From positions 101,344 to 165,343 of the forward strand of contig CACSIO010000003.1 of the NCBI GenBank assembly GCA_902705865.1: a stretch of 64,000 bases of DNA, read 5' to 3'. The notes under the pieces were generated by a model that saw only the letters and a list, made by a program, of their open reading frames with translations, was not told where the DNA came from and ran no database searches. The translations under genes and the position numbers were made by a program. The stretch comes from BD1-7 clade bacterium. Its GTDB lineage: Bacteria > Pseudomonadota > Gammaproteobacteria > Pseudomonadales > DT-91. Shown here piece after piece: positions 27,131 to 37,295 of the stretch (the stretch's first letter is position 1; each line of letters begins with the position of its first letter).

Positions 27131-28363
27131 TTACTTTGCCCGCGCTAGAAATTCAGCGGTATCTTCTTCAACGGCTTGTTCGATACGCTCAAAAACATCC
27201 GGAACGGCGCTAACAACACGGTTCCAAGAGGGAATAAATGGCGTTTCCATTGGTTTATCGAGGAAGGTTTGACCGGCAACCATGATGTTACGCGCAAACA
27301 TCTCGACGGCACGTTCTTCACTGTGGATATCCAGCGTCAGCCCGTTCATGAGTGCGTCGTTGTTGTACGTTTCAACAAAATCCAATGCGATGCGGTAGTA
27401 AGTGGCTTTGATGGTACGGAATGTTTCCGGGGTAAACACCTCGCCTTGGGTGGCCAACTTACGGAAAATCGCTTTGGAAATATCGACTGACATTTTCGAA
27501 AGCCCTTGATTTTGGTCATCCAAAGACAGTTTTTGGTGTTTGTGATCGTACAAATCAGCAATATCGGCCTGACAAAGCCGGTTATTGGCATAGTTGCGGT
27601 GCATTTCAGACAATACACCAATTTCTAGACCCCAATCTGATGGAATGCGTATGTCGTTCAACACATCTTTGCGGAAGGAAAACTCACCGGCTAACGGGTA
27701 GCGAAAGCTGTCGAGGAAATCGAGGTATTCCCGTGCGCCGATACATTTTTTGAGCGCGCGTAAAAGCGGTGTGACGAGTAAGCGACTAACTCGGCCGTTG
27801 ATTTTGCCATCAGCCACTCGTGCGTAAAAACCTTTGCAGAATTCATAGTTGAATTGCGGGTTGGCCACCGGATAGATCAAGCGCGCCAGCAGGCTGCGGT
27901 CGTAGGTGACGATGTCACAATCGTGCAGGGCGATGGATTCGCCGCGACCGGATGCCAGCGCATAGCCCATGCAGTACCAAACGTTTCGGCCTTTACCCGG
28001 CTCTTTGGGTGCTAAGCCGTGTTTGGCTAGCTCTGCGTCCAACGCTCTGAGTCGTGGCCCGTCGTTCCACAACACGCGGTGATGCTGGGGCAAACCATCA
28101 AAAAACTTTAATGCATGGCGATATTGCGCTTCGTCGGCGCGATCCAGCCCGATAATGATTTCTGACAAATAGGGCGCTTTTTTTAGGTGTTCGACGATAT
28201 TCGGCAATGCATCGCCTTCCAATTCAGAAAACAACGACGGCAAGATCAATGTCATCGGCCGTTTGCGACTGAATTGCATGAGTTCTCGTTCCAGGTCTTC
28301 CAGTGGGCGATCCGACAAATTGTGCAATGTCGTAATGATGCCGTTCTGATAGAAATCTGCCAT
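27131..28363 (-). CDS. gpgS: Glucosyl-3-phosphoglycerate synthase (GT81)
   Basis: Transfers glucose from an NDP-glucose to 3-phosphoglycerate, giving glucosyl-3-phosphoglycerate, precursor of the osmolyte glucosylglycerate. The 410-residue GT-A enzyme shows MTLILPSLFSELEGDALPNI, SEIIIGLDRADEAQ (nucleotide-binding), a metal-binding ALHDCDIVTYDRSLLARLIY (DxD-like) and a late AGEFSFRKDVLNDIRIPSDW followed by GLEIGVLSEMH, all typical of GpgS. The related mannosyl enzyme (MpgS) belongs to GT55 and looks different. AAGGAG precedes the ATG. Third gene in its operon, 35 bp after the phosphatase gene. Confidence 0.88.
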   Translation of the reverse strand: MADFYQNGIITTLHNLSDRPLEDLERELMQFSRKRPMTLILPSLFSELEGDALPNIVEHLKKAPYLSEIIIGLDRADEAQYRHALKFFDGLPQHHRVLWNDGPRLRALDAELAKHGLAPKEPGKGRNVWYCMGYALASGRGESIALHDCDIVTYDRSLLARLIYPVANPQFNYEFCKGFYARVADGKINGRVSRLLVTPLLRALKKCIGAREYLDFLDSFRYPLAGEFSFRKDVLNDIRIPSDWGLEIGVLSEMHRNYANNRLCQADIADLYDHKHQKLSLDDQNQGLSKMSVDISKAIFRKLATQGEVFTPETFRTIKATYYRIALDFVETYNNDALMNGLTLDIHSEERAVEMFARNIMVAGQTFLDKPMETPFIPSWNRVVSAVPDVFERIEQAVEEDTAEFLARAK

Positions 28364-28398
28364 GCGATACTCCTTGATTTGAGGCTGTTGCGATCACG

Positions 28399-29244
28399 TT
28401 AAATTGTTTCGCGAGCGGCCTCATCTTTGATGGTTGTTATGATTGATTGCATGCCCTCTGCCCAGCCGGCAGGGCCGCAGAGGGTTGAGTAGAACACTGA
28501 ATCTTCACGTTTGATTTCAGGCGGTGGGTGTACTGGTGATTTGATCACCAGCGCGTAATCGGCTGCCTCTAGCATGGCGACGTCATTTTTACTGTCGCCG
28601 ATCGCGATAGTGGTGAATACCGTTTCCGGCTCTCTTGCGCTGTATGCGGCTTCGAGCCATTGCAGTGCTCTACCTTTACTGACTTTGCCGCTAACATGCA
28701 GAAATCGGCCGCCTTCGAGCACATTGGCACCTTGATTTATGAGTGCCGCAGCAAAACGAATTTTTGCTTTTTCGTCGCCAAACCACTGCACCGGCTCACC
28801 ATATTGTCGGTCTGCCGCACGCGCTGCACTGGCTTTATCGAGCCCGGTTGCAGTCATGATTTCATCCGTGGTGAATGTTGAAAAGCGTCTGAAACATCCG
28901 GTAAACGCGGTTGCTAGTGAATCGATCAGACGACGCCAGTGGCTGGCTTCCTCACAAAAACTTTGGTGGTAGAAACCATCGACCGGCAAGCTGTCACGGA
29001 AATCCGCGAACTCGTCTGCGGGTAGGAACACAGCAGCGCCATTTTCAATCACAAACGGTGCTTTGATATCGAAGGATTTCTTTAAATGACGAACTTCAGA
29101 TTCGGTTTTCGACGTAGTCGGTATTATTTTATGGCCCTGTGCCTGCAGCTCGTGCAGTAGCGGTAGGGCCGGTTCTGCGCTGTAGGTGTCGTGGTCGAGT
29201 AGTGAGCCATCTAGGTCAGTAAAGATCAGTAGCTTTTGGTTCAC
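28399..29244 (-). CDS. HAD-IIB phosphatase of the mannosyl/glucosyl-3-phosphoglycerate phosphatase family
   Basis: Removes the phosphate from glucosyl-3-phosphoglycerate to give glucosylglycerate. The 281-residue product has the HAD motif I LLIFTDLDGSLLDHDTY at the N-terminus, a Cof/MpgP-type cap with PFVIENGAAVFLP and the C-terminal TIAIGDSKNDVAMLEAADYA (motifs III/IV). It starts with GTG, overlapping the stop of the kinase gene as GTGA, so translation is coupled. The family assignment is firm; the glucosyl (not mannosyl) substrate follows from the GpgS neighbour. Confidence 0.88.
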   Translation of the reverse strand: MNQKLLIFTDLDGSLLDHDTYSAEPALPLLHELQAQGHKIIPTTSKTESEVRHLKKSFDIKAPFVIENGAAVFLPADEFADFRDSLPVDGFYHQSFCEEASHWRRLIDSLATAFTGCFRRFSTFTTDEIMTATGLDKASAARAADRQYGEPVQWFGDEKAKIRFAAALINQGANVLEGGRFLHVSGKVSKGRALQWLEAAYSAREPETVFTTIAIGDSKNDVAMLEAADYALVIKSPVHPPPEIKREDSVFYSTLCGPAGWAEGMQSIITTIKDEAARETI

Positions 29245-30137
29245 AGGCTGACCTCGCGTGGGGTTTCCAGCGATTGGATTTGCCGGTCGTTATCCAAGTG
29301 GAATAGAAAGTGGGCATTCTGAGGCATGGTTTTTAAGATATGTTCAGTTAAGCGTTGGTAGTGAGCAACAAAATGTTCGATATCAGCAGCACTCATGATT
29401 CGCGTGTTTGCTGTATCAGATCGGCTTGCGAGTTTTTGCTCCTGCTCCAACCGCCAGCGATAGACACAGTCGAAGTTCGGTGCCTTGAGCATAATTTGTA
29501 TATCAATCAGATCGAAAACGGTCGGATAAACCTCAGCCAATTGCTGATTAACATACGACCGCCATATTCCATCGACGTCGCAGTTTGTTTCCAGTGAATT
29601 AATCGGGGTTGTTAAATCAGTCGGTGATTCAGCGTGAGTGCCTAAGCACCAGCCTTCGAGAATAATAATATCCAGTGGTGCATTGATGGATTTATGGTCA
29701 GCCTCTGGCGCTCGATCATCCATAGATTTATCGAATACCGGTATCTTAACGTGGCCCGATTGGGTGAGTGCCTGTAAGGTGGTTTGCATCAGAGAAACAT
29801 CGTGTGTGCCCGGTACGCCTCGCGTAGCTAGTAGTGGGTGAACGTCTGTTGCAAGCGTTTGGCGCTGACCACGTGTTAAATAAAAATCGTCCAGTGACAG
29901 TGATAGAGTCTTAAGCCCAAAGGTGTGTGACAGCCAGGCTGCGAGAAAATCAGCCAGTGTTGTTTTGCCAGAGCCCTGACAGCCATTAATGCCGACGATA
30001 ATTGGTCGACCTGCATTAATATGGTGCTGCACGATACTTTCGCCCATCGGGGTGAGCCATTTTAGTGCGCTATCCAGGTAGGCCTGGGGTAGTTGGTGTT
30101 CGCGCAAAAATGGCGTAAACACATCGTTATTAACCAA
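29241..30137 (-). CDS. D-glycerate 3-kinase (P-loop type)
   Basis: Phosphorylates D-glycerate to 3-phosphoglycerate. The 298-residue product belongs to the plant GLYK-like P-loop kinases: Walker A in VGINGCQGSGKTTLADFLA near residue 50, then SLDDFYLTRGQRQ, LLATRGVPGTHDVSL and IILEGWCLG, all typical. The start is TTG at 30137, preceded by GGAGG nine bases upstream, the best site here. First gene of the four-gene operon, it can both feed glycerate released by the phosphorylase back to 3-phosphoglycerate and supply the synthase. Confidence 0.87.
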   Translation of the reverse strand: MVNNDVFTPFLREHQLPQAYLDSALKWLTPMGESIVQHHINAGRPIIVGINGCQGSGKTTLADFLAAWLSHTFGLKTLSLSLDDFYLTRGQRQTLATDVHPLLATRGVPGTHDVSLMQTTLQALTQSGHVKIPVFDKSMDDRAPEADHKSINAPLDIIILEGWCLGTHAESPTDLTTPINSLETNCDVDGIWRSYVNQQLAEVYPTVFDLIDIQIMLKAPNFDCVYRWRLEQEQKLASRSDTANTRIMSAADIEHFVAHYQRLTEHILKTMPQNAHFLFHLDNDRQIQSLETPREVSL

Positions 30138-30463
30138 AAACCACTTCCTCCAAGCTTTTTAGATTGTTTTTCGAACATTAGACGTTTTTTTAGACATGCT
30201 TATCGATGCTTTGATAATGGGCAGCGAATTAAATAACGTGTTCGATAACTGTGCACAAGCAAGAAGTGTTCCCAGATATCTAAATTGTTACTTGAATGTA
30301 TCGTTAGATGTGAATTTTATTGGGGGTTTTGGCTTGGGAAATATAGATTGAGGATATTCCGTGGTTTAGTTGAGTGACTATGTAGACGGAAACGATCTTA
30401 TTAAAGATCTATTGAGCGAAGATAGGTATGAAGACTAGCGAGTGAAATATGCGCTTGGGGCCG
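30138..30463. other. Promoter region of the glucosylglycerate operon
   Basis: 326 bp, AT-rich, between the operon start and the 3' end of the hypothetical gene at 30464. It should contain the operon promoter on the reverse strand; I could not define -35/-10 boxes with confidence. Confidence 0.4.
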
Positions 30464-31051
30464 TCATTTCGACGGCCCGCGTGTATTGCGAACTGTGGGC
30501 TTTTGCTGCTCAGTGGCCACTGCCTGTATGACCGGAGTGGAGGGGGGCTCAGGCTGCACTATATCAATGACGAATTGTTGTTCCTCTTCAGATAGAACAC
30601 CCTCAAACCGATGCACCACGTAACCTTTTTTATCCAGTACTAGAACGGTTGGCTTATCGGATATCATCAATATCTTTTTAACCCGATGATCGACATCTTC
30701 AGAGACCGTGCACGTAGGGTCGACAGAAGCCTCGACTTGTTTGCGCATTTCTTTGATCACCATCTTGCGTGGCGCATACCAGTCTTTGTTGATTAGTGAT
30801 ACCAGGTTAACTGGGCAGATCCCCAATTTAAGGATTCGGATGTTAAATAATGAGTTTTTGCGAGCTTTGAGTTTGGCAGGGTAATAGGTCAATACGCGCA
30901 TTTTCGCGGGCGTATAGGTGAAATTATAAGGCGTGCTTTCGAAAGATAATGCCGGCAGGCGTGGGCTTTCAACCGAAGGCATTGCTTTACAGGCCATTGC
31001 CAACAGAAGTTGGCAGAAAACCAGTGTCAGTGTTTTCCAGCGTGTGTTCAT
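30464..31051 (-). CDS. Exported protein with possible thioredoxin-like fold
   Basis: A 195-residue protein with an N-terminal signal (TLTLVFCQLLLAMACKAMP; a lipoprotein site at the Cys is poor but possible). The central part ends with KKILMISDKPTVLVLDKKGYVVHRFEG, a strand-turn-strand arrangement like the C-terminal half of thioredoxin-like proteins (YtfJ, TlpA), yet no CxxC is present. The last 40 residues are Pro/Gln-rich. No enzymatic role can be assigned; the fold suggestion is inference. Confidence 0.6.
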   Translation of the reverse strand: MNTRWKTLTLVFCQLLLAMACKAMPSVESPRLPALSFESTPYNFTYTPAKMRVLTYYPAKLKARKNSLFNIRILKLGICPVNLVSLINKDWYAPRKMVIKEMRKQVEASVDPTCTVSEDVDHRVKKILMISDKPTVLVLDKKGYVVHRFEGVLSEEEQQFVIDIVQPEPPSTPVIQAVATEQQKPTVRNTRGPSK

Positions 31052-31274
31052 GAGGTTCGGGCCAATCTAGCGGTCTTCCATCCTTTCTTTAAGATTCGTC
31101 TTTCCTGACGTATAGAGCAAATATTGCTGCGGATTTTGCATATAATCCGTTTAGGAAAGGTACCTTAAAGCCTCAGAATATGAAAGCAATTACCGAATTA
31201 AAACATGGGCTTATGGAGCATTCTTTGCTGGCTTCAAGAAATAACCCGGGTAACTTGCCTTAACCCATTTATTG

Positions 31275-31934
31275 TTAGCTCGACGTGGCGTATCGGCCAA
31301 GAAACAAAGCAATGATTTCACGAACAATATAGTCTCGATCGTCACCTTCAGGCGTGGTTTGATCATAGATGCGGGGGTAGTGGGCATGCGCTTTGATCGA
31401 TTCGATCAAGTAGCGCTCTGCGAATTCGAAATTGATCTTTTCAAGGCGGCCATTATCAACCTGGGCTCGCAGCCAACGATAGATGCTGGTTTCACGCTCT
31501 TCGAATTCATTGATAAGCATATTCGCAAACCCCGGTGTTTCGACGTATTCGCCAATCACAATGCGGGTTAGTTTGGTAATTCGGTCGGAGGCAAAGAAAT
31601 CCCATTCGTGTTGGAGAAAGTCATAAAGCTGCGATTCGATGGGCATATCAGCCGGGTAATCCAAATCATTACTAAAAAATAACTCTTCGCAGCAGCTCAT
31701 CAAAATCTGGTGAAACAAGGCTTCTTTGGTCTCAAAATGATTGTAAACCGTGCGCTTGGATACCTGCGCCACACGGGCGATTTCATCCATGCTGGTGCCT
31801 TTGAAACCCTTTTCAATAAAGACTTGTTCGGCCGCATTCAAAATATCGACGTTCTTTTGCTGCGAGCGTGTCAATGTCGGGGCAGGGGTTTTCTCAGCCT
31901 GTTTCTTGGCGGCTTCTTGCATTTGAATCTCCAT
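31275..31934 (-). CDS. TetR/AcrR family transcriptional regulator
   Basis: A 219-residue repressor-type protein. The N-terminal helix-turn-helix is clear: ILNAAEQVFIEKGFKGTSMD followed by EIARVAQVSKRTVYNHFETK. The ligand-binding part contains SDRITKLTRIVIGEYVETPG, a TetR_C type often found beside efflux genes. It is divergent from the RND adaptor/pump genes at 32038-36757, separated by about 100 bp, so local repression of that operon is likely. An alternative ATG four codons in (31922) is possible. Confidence 0.9.
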   Translation of the reverse strand: MEIQMQEAAKKQAEKTPAPTLTRSQQKNVDILNAAEQVFIEKGFKGTSMDEIARVAQVSKRTVYNHFETKEALFHQILMSCCEELFFSNDLDYPADMPIESQLYDFLQHEWDFFASDRITKLTRIVIGEYVETPGFANMLINEFEERETSIYRWLRAQVDNGRLEKINFEFAERYLIESIKAHAHYPRIYDQTTPEGDDRDYIVREIIALFLGRYATSS

Positions 31935-32037
31935 AGTTCAAACAACATTTTACACTCTTGAGTTTACTTTTGAAGCGGAATAGGTAAACTGGTCAGTGTA
32001 GTTTTTGCAGATCAAATAATAAGCAGATAAAAATCCT

Positions 32038-32322
32038 ATGGCTTTGCAAACTCAAATAGATTCATCCGAGAAGCTCCAGCCCGCATTGAAAGAACGTGTT
32101 TGTCATCATGTTCAACACGGTTTTGCGAATGTACCCAAGGTGCATAATGTGTGGTCTAGGGCGCAGCTTTGTTACCGGTCGGTGCACTGGCTTAACTGCC
32201 ATACGGTACCGTCTCTGGTTGCACAAGGTGCCTTGTTACTGGCGACTATTATGTTTGCGATATTGTTGGCCGAAGGTGAATTTGTTGCCTGGTTGATTCT
32301 TGGTGTCTTTACCGGCGCTTGA
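32038..32322 (+). CDS. Small protein with one or two C-terminal membrane helices
   Basis: A 94-residue frame immediately before the adaptor gene. The first 60 residues are polar with several His and Cys; the rest (VAQGALLLATIMFAILLAEG, then FVAWLILGVFTGA) is hydrophobic and likely to span the membrane once or twice. No strong ribosome site precedes the ATG. It shares the direction of the efflux genes and sits between them and tetR. Function unknown; coding status moderately supported. Confidence 0.5.
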   Translation: MALQTQIDSSEKLQPALKERVCHHVQHGFANVPKVHNVWSRAQLCYRSVHWLNCHTVPSLVAQGALLLATIMFAILLAEGEFVAWLILGVFTGA

Positions 32323-32412
32323 TGTGTTTACGAACGACAAGTGTCGTTCGTGTTGATGTTCGTTTGTATCCCATTGTTACGGTGAAATTGTTTCATTCAT
32401 TGAGGTGAGAAG

Positions 32413-33594
32413 ATGTTGGAAGCGGCAAAAAAGCAGCTCACACGAGTGCTCAAGCCTGGGCGAGCGAAAACCGGCGTTTTGATCAGTGCCGGCCTAACAG
32501 CACTTCTTGGTGCCCATTTGGTGACCAGTGATGTAGTTGTGGCGGGCAAAGGCGCTGATTCCGATCACTCTCATAGCACGCTGTTGTCGCAATCTATCAA
32601 CGAGAAACCTCGGCTTGATGTCGAAGTGCTAAGAAGCCCATCAGAAACGATCTACAAAGAACTGGTTGTTTATGGCCGCACCGAGCCCGAACGTACGGTG
32701 GAGCTTCGATCTGAGATTTCGGCCTCGGTATTAGACGTTGCAACTGATAAGGGCGTTAAAGCAAAAGCTGGCGATGTGATAATTACGTTGGATGCGCAAA
32801 CGCTCAACGAGCGATTAGCGCATGCAACCATGTTGGTTAAACAGCGAAAACTCGAATTCGATAGTGCCAGAACATTACAAAAAGAAGGTTTTCAAGCGCG
32901 TTTGTTTGTTGCTGAAACCGAAACCAATCTTGCCCAAGCGCGTGCCGACTTATCTATGTTGGAAAAAGAACGCAACGATACGCATATCCGTGCACCGTTT
33001 GCCGGTGTGATCAACAAACGCATGGTTGAGGTCGGTGACTTTGTACAAACCGGCAGCACGGTTGTTGAGTTAGTTGATCTTGACCCGTTGCTGGTGCGTG
33101 TCCATATCCCTGAAACTCGAATCAACGAAGTACACCGTGGGCAAACGGCGCGCGTGAAGATGCTTGATGGTAGTGAGATTCAGGGTGAAGTGCATTTTGT
33201 GAGTCAGAATTCGACGCAGGGTACGAATACCTTCGACGTAGAGCTGGCTATCGCCAATGCGGATTTTTCATTGAGTGCCGGTGTTAGTGCCGAGGTTACC
33301 TTGTTTACCGATCCGGTTGTAGCTTCGCAAATCTCGCCGTCGTATCTGTCGCTGGATGATAAAGGCCGTTCCGGTCTTTACGTTGTGGAAGACGGCGTAG
33401 CGCGATTCAAACCTGCACGAATTGTGCGTTCAGATGCCCGCAATCTGTGGGTTGAAGGATTAGGCTTAAACCCTGTGATTATTATCTCCGGACACCATCA
33501 TGTGCGTGACGGAGACGCAGTGGTATACAGCCCAGTTAGCCAAACCGCGGGTAACACGTTGCCAGGCCAGACTGCCAACAAAGCTTCGTTGTAG
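32413..33594 (+). CDS. RND efflux periplasmic adaptor (membrane fusion protein)
   Basis: A 393-residue HlyD/AcrA-family adaptor with one N-terminal hydrophobic segment (GVLISAGLTALLGAHLVTSD) and a short His-containing DSDHSHS stretch. Lipoyl halves LRSEISASVLDVATDKGVKA and RAPFAGVINKRMVEVGDFVQ flank an alpha-helical hairpin; the beta-barrel region follows (VRVHIPETRINEVHRGQTAR). It links the RND pump encoded 64 bp downstream to an outer-membrane channel that is not in this window. Confidence 0.9.
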   Translation: MLEAAKKQLTRVLKPGRAKTGVLISAGLTALLGAHLVTSDVVVAGKGADSDHSHSTLLSQSINEKPRLDVEVLRSPSETIYKELVVYGRTEPERTVELRSEISASVLDVATDKGVKAKAGDVIITLDAQTLNERLAHATMLVKQRKLEFDSARTLQKEGFQARLFVAETETNLAQARADLSMLEKERNDTHIRAPFAGVINKRMVEVGDFVQTGSTVVELVDLDPLLVRVHIPETRINEVHRGQTARVKMLDGSEIQGEVHFVSQNSTQGTNTFDVELAIANADFSLSAGVSAEVTLFTDPVVASQISPSYLSLDDKGRSGLYVVEDGVARFKPARIVRSDARNLWVEGLGLNPVIIISGHHHVRDGDAVVYSPVSQTAGNTLPGQTANKASL

Positions 33595-33658
33595 CGTGGG
33601 TTTTCATTCCCACTTTTTCAATCGCTTCGGCTTATTAGAATAACAGGAAGCTGCGCCC

Positions 33659-36600
33659 ATGAATCAGTTACTGAGTACGCTCATTCAGCGCCCCAGAACC
33701 ATCTTGATGGTTCTGCTGCTGTTAGTTGTGGCTGGGATCGCCACATATATTTCTGCGGCTAAGGAATCCAGCCCGAATATTAAGTTACCTTTGGTCAATG
33801 TTTCTGTAACACTCGATGGTGTATCGCCGGAAGACGCAGAAAGCCTGCTCGTTAAGCCGCTAGAAAACGAATTGCGTGGGTTGGATAACGTCAAAAATAT
33901 TATCGCCGAGGCCGTTGAAGGGCGTGCCGGTATTTCGATCGAATTTGACGCCAATGTTGATGACGATGCCGTGCTGGGCGAAGTACGTGAGAAAGTTGAT
34001 AAAGCTAAATCGGAGTTTCCACGTGATGCTGACGAACCGGTTGTAAAACAAATCACGGCAGAGAATTCCGAAACCATTGTTAGCGTCGTGCTCTCGGGCA
34101 ACCAGAGCTATCGCACCTTGCTGCAACAGGCTCGGGGGTTGAAAAAACAACTTGAACTGGTGCCACAAATTCTTGAAGTTGAGTTGGTTGGCGATGCCGA
34201 CGATGCGATTGATGTTGAAGTTAACCCTGCCAAGATTCAAAGCTATAACCTGAATGTTTCACAAGTTGCTGATGCTCTCAGAAGCAGTGGTGGTTTAGTA
34301 TCTGCCGGTAGCCTCGAAACCGAGAAGGGCAATCTGACGCTCAAAATACCCACGGTTTTTCGTACACCAGAAGACGTTTTGTCGCAGCCGGTTGTGGTCA
34401 ATGAAGACCGCGTATTACTGGTGCGCGATATCGCCGATGTGCGAATTACCTATAAAACCCCAGAAGTTACCAGTTGGTTGAATGGCTCTCGCAGCGTTGA
34501 GCTGAAGGTGCATAAAAAAGCTGGTCAGAATATCTTTCATACCGTTGAAGCCGTGCGAGTTGTCACGGGGCAATTCCGTGAACACTGGCCATCGACAACC
34601 GAAGTGACCTATATCGGCGACCTATCTGAAGCGGTTGACGAGATGATTTCCGACTTACAAAACAGCATTTTGTCATCCGTAGCACTGGTGGTTATCATTT
34701 TGGTTGCTAGCTTGGGGATGCGCAGTGCCTTGTTGGTTGCAGTTTCCATCCCGGTTTCATTCTTGACCGGTATCGTTATTTTGACGGCGTTGGGTCACTC
34801 AGTAAATATGGTTGTGCTGTTTTCACTGATTATGGCGGTGGGGATGTTAGTTGATGGCGCAATTGTTGTGATTGAGCTCGCGCAACGGAAGTTAGCTGAG
34901 GGAAAGTCGCCAACAGACGCCTATATTGAAGCCTCACAGCAAATGGCTTGGCCGATTATTGCGTCGACTGCAACCACACTCAGTGCGTTTTTCCCTCTCT
35001 TGTTTTGGCCTGGATTCTTCGGCGAGTTTATGAAGTATCTTCCGATCACGCTGATCTCGACCTTGACTGCGTCGTTGGTCGTTGCCCTGATCATTGTGCC
35101 CACCATCGGTCGATTGATTGATAAACCATTGCCGCTTTATAAAGAGGACAATAGCGATACAGCAAGTAAGGCCACACTTGCCTACATGAAAATTCTCGGG
35201 CACGCGATTAATCACCCTTGGAAGGTATTCGCCACTGGAGTCATTTTGTTGGGTGGTATTTTTTATGCCTATGGTCAAAGTGGCCTTGGGGTTGAGTTCT
35301 TTCCGCAGTCGGATGAAAAAGTCATCACGTTGATTGTTCAGGACGACGGCTCACAGTATTACCGCTCTGAGCAGCAGGCGATTGTTGATCGCGTTTATCA
35401 GCGTGTTAGCGATGTTGAAGCGATCGACAATATTCAAGTGCATGTGGGTGGAAAAGATTATATTGGCCAATTGGTGATTACCCTGATCGATTGGCAATAC
35501 CGCCCGCATTCTCAGGATGTTGCGGATGTTTTGCGAGAACGCCTGGCTGATATCCCGATTGATGTCTCTGTGGTTAATGTTGGCGGCCCGCAAATGGGTA
35601 AGCCGTTTCAGCTGGAGATTAGCGGTAAGTCAATCAGCGAATTGCGTGAGGTCAATGAGCAGATTCAAACCTTAATGGCGGATATCCACGAGCTCATTAA
35701 TGTTGAAGACAATGGCCCATCAGGCGGTGTTGAATGGGAGCTCAGCTACGACAAAACCTTGGCTGCCAAAAACCATGTTAATGTCGGCGATATAGGTACT
35801 TCTATTAAGCTGTTAACCAATGGTGTCTATTTAGGCGCGTATCGGCCCGATTATCTGGATGAAGAGATGGACATCCGTCTTCGTCTTCCGGAAGAGCAGC
35901 GTCATTTTCAGCAATTGGATTTTCTGACAGTTGCCAGCAATCTTGGGCAAGTGCCGATCGCGCCTTTTGTCACCCGAACGATTATGCCGCGCAACGACAA
36001 TATCACTCGCGTCGATGGGCGTCAGGCGATCACTATTAGTGCAGACCTGAAGCAGGGTGCTCAGTTGAATAAAGTCATTGAAGCCTTTGAGCCTCTAATA
36101 GCCGACTTTGACATGCAGTATCGCTTTAAAGGTGAAGCAGAAGATCAAAAAGAAAGTGGCTTGTTTTTAGTTAAAGCCTTCACCTTCGCGATCTTTTTGA
36201 TGGCGATTATTCTGGTGACTCAATTTAATAGTTACTTCCAAGTGAGTTTGATACTCAGTGCGGTCGTTTTTTAAACCGGTGGTGTGTTTATTGGCCTGAT
36301 GTGGACGGGAATTCCGTTTACGATTGTTATGTCAGGCATCGGTATCATTGCCTTGGCGGGTATTGTTGTTAACAACAATATTGTATTGATTGATACCTAT
36401 AACGTGCTGCGCCGTGAAGAGGCAATGGAAGTGCGTGAAGCGGTGCTTCATGCGGTATTCCTGCGTTTGCGGCCGGTGATGTTGACGACGATTACCACCA
36501 TCCTAGGGCTGTTACCGATGGCAATGGGCTTGAATATTGATCTGTTTGGCGGGCAAATTCTTGTTGATGCACCATCATCCGCAGTGTGGACACCGTTAGC

Positions 36601-36757
36601 TGTTGCCATCGTGGCGGGTTTGGCCTTTGCGTCAGTGATTACATTGATGATCACGCCGTGTTTGTTGATGATTGGTGAGTCGCACAAAGATCGAAAGCTC
36701 GCTAAGCAAGACGCGGCAGCGTTAATCGACGGCAGCGAGCAATCGTCACCCGGTTAG
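33659..36757 (+). pseudogene. RND efflux pump interrupted by an in-frame TAA
   Basis: Two open frames, 33659-36274 (871 residues) and 36284-36757, lie in the same frame, separated only by a TAA at 36272. Together they give a 1032-codon gene, the normal length of an HAE-RND pump. The N-terminal part has MNQLLSTLIQRPRTILMVLL, porter domains, GMLVDGAIVVIELAQRKLAE (helix 4 proton relay) and ends SLILSAVVF. The second begins, after TAA, with TGGVFIGLMWTGIPF and carries GIGIIALAGIVVNNNIVLID (helix 11). Homologues usually have Ser at the stop position, so one base change (TCA to TAA) explains it. The last three or so helices would be lost unless read through or restarted at GTG 36284. Confidence 0.88.
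36272..36274 (+). other. Internal stop codon in the RND pump gene
   Basis: TAA in the context GTT TTT TAA ACC GGT GGT. The reading frame continues unchanged after it for 161 codons with high similarity to pump sequence, so this is a nonsense change and not a frameshift. Confidence 0.85.
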
Positions 36758-36821
36758 GTGGGAGCATGATTGCTTTATGAAGATCGACTTGCTGCTTCAG
36801 GCTTTGCTTGTTCGCAAGCTG

Positions 36822-37295
36822 TTAAGGGCGCGGGCCTGCTGGCAAGATCAAGTATCTGCCCATATTGCCGCCCGCTGAGTCGCCAGAGGCGGAGTAACTG
36901 TAAAACCCGGATTTATCGGTACGACAGGTTAGGGCGTTGGTAAATGGCGTTTCAGTGTCGGTCGGCGTGTTTATCAAAGTACCGCGTATGATGCCGATAT
37001 CTCCTCTGGATATATAATCGAACACACCATGGGATTGGGCCTCTGGCTTATCGATTTCATAGCTGGTGAAGGCGCCATTTTTCCAGTGACTAAGAAATAC
37101 CGAGTCAGGTAATCCGGCAGGGCGTGGCTCAGGCCCGGTAATCGTAGATGTCGCAAAGAGTACCAATCGAATATTGTCAAAGTTATCCGGTACTTTGCAA
37201 TTGGCCGCGCTGGCTATTCCGGCTGGCGCAATCAGTGCTAGTGATACTGCGAAGGTTTTCCATCCTTTTGAGGCCCTGGGTTTCGAAAAATCCAA
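36822..37295 (-). CDS. Secreted protein of unknown function
   Basis: A 157-residue protein with a twin-Lys type signal peptide (GWKTFAVSLALIAPAGIASA|ANCKVPD). The mature part has two Cys that could form a disulphide (NCKV, LTCRTD). It starts at TTG 37295 with AAAGGAG upstream; no better ATG is available before the signal. I do not recognise the family. Convergent with the RND pump gene, 64 bp away. Confidence 0.6.
   Translation of the reverse strand: MDFSKPRASKGWKTFAVSLALIAPAGIASAANCKVPDNFDNIRLVLFATSTITGPEPRPAGLPDSVFLSHWKNGAFTSYEIDKPEAQSHGVFDYISRGDIGIIRGTLINTPTDTETPFTNALTCRTDKSGFYSYSASGDSAGGNMGRYLILPAGPRP

Noticed and set aside
36260..36290. Frameshift in the RND pump gene
   Set aside because: The two parts are in the same frame; a single stop codon and no shift explains the break.
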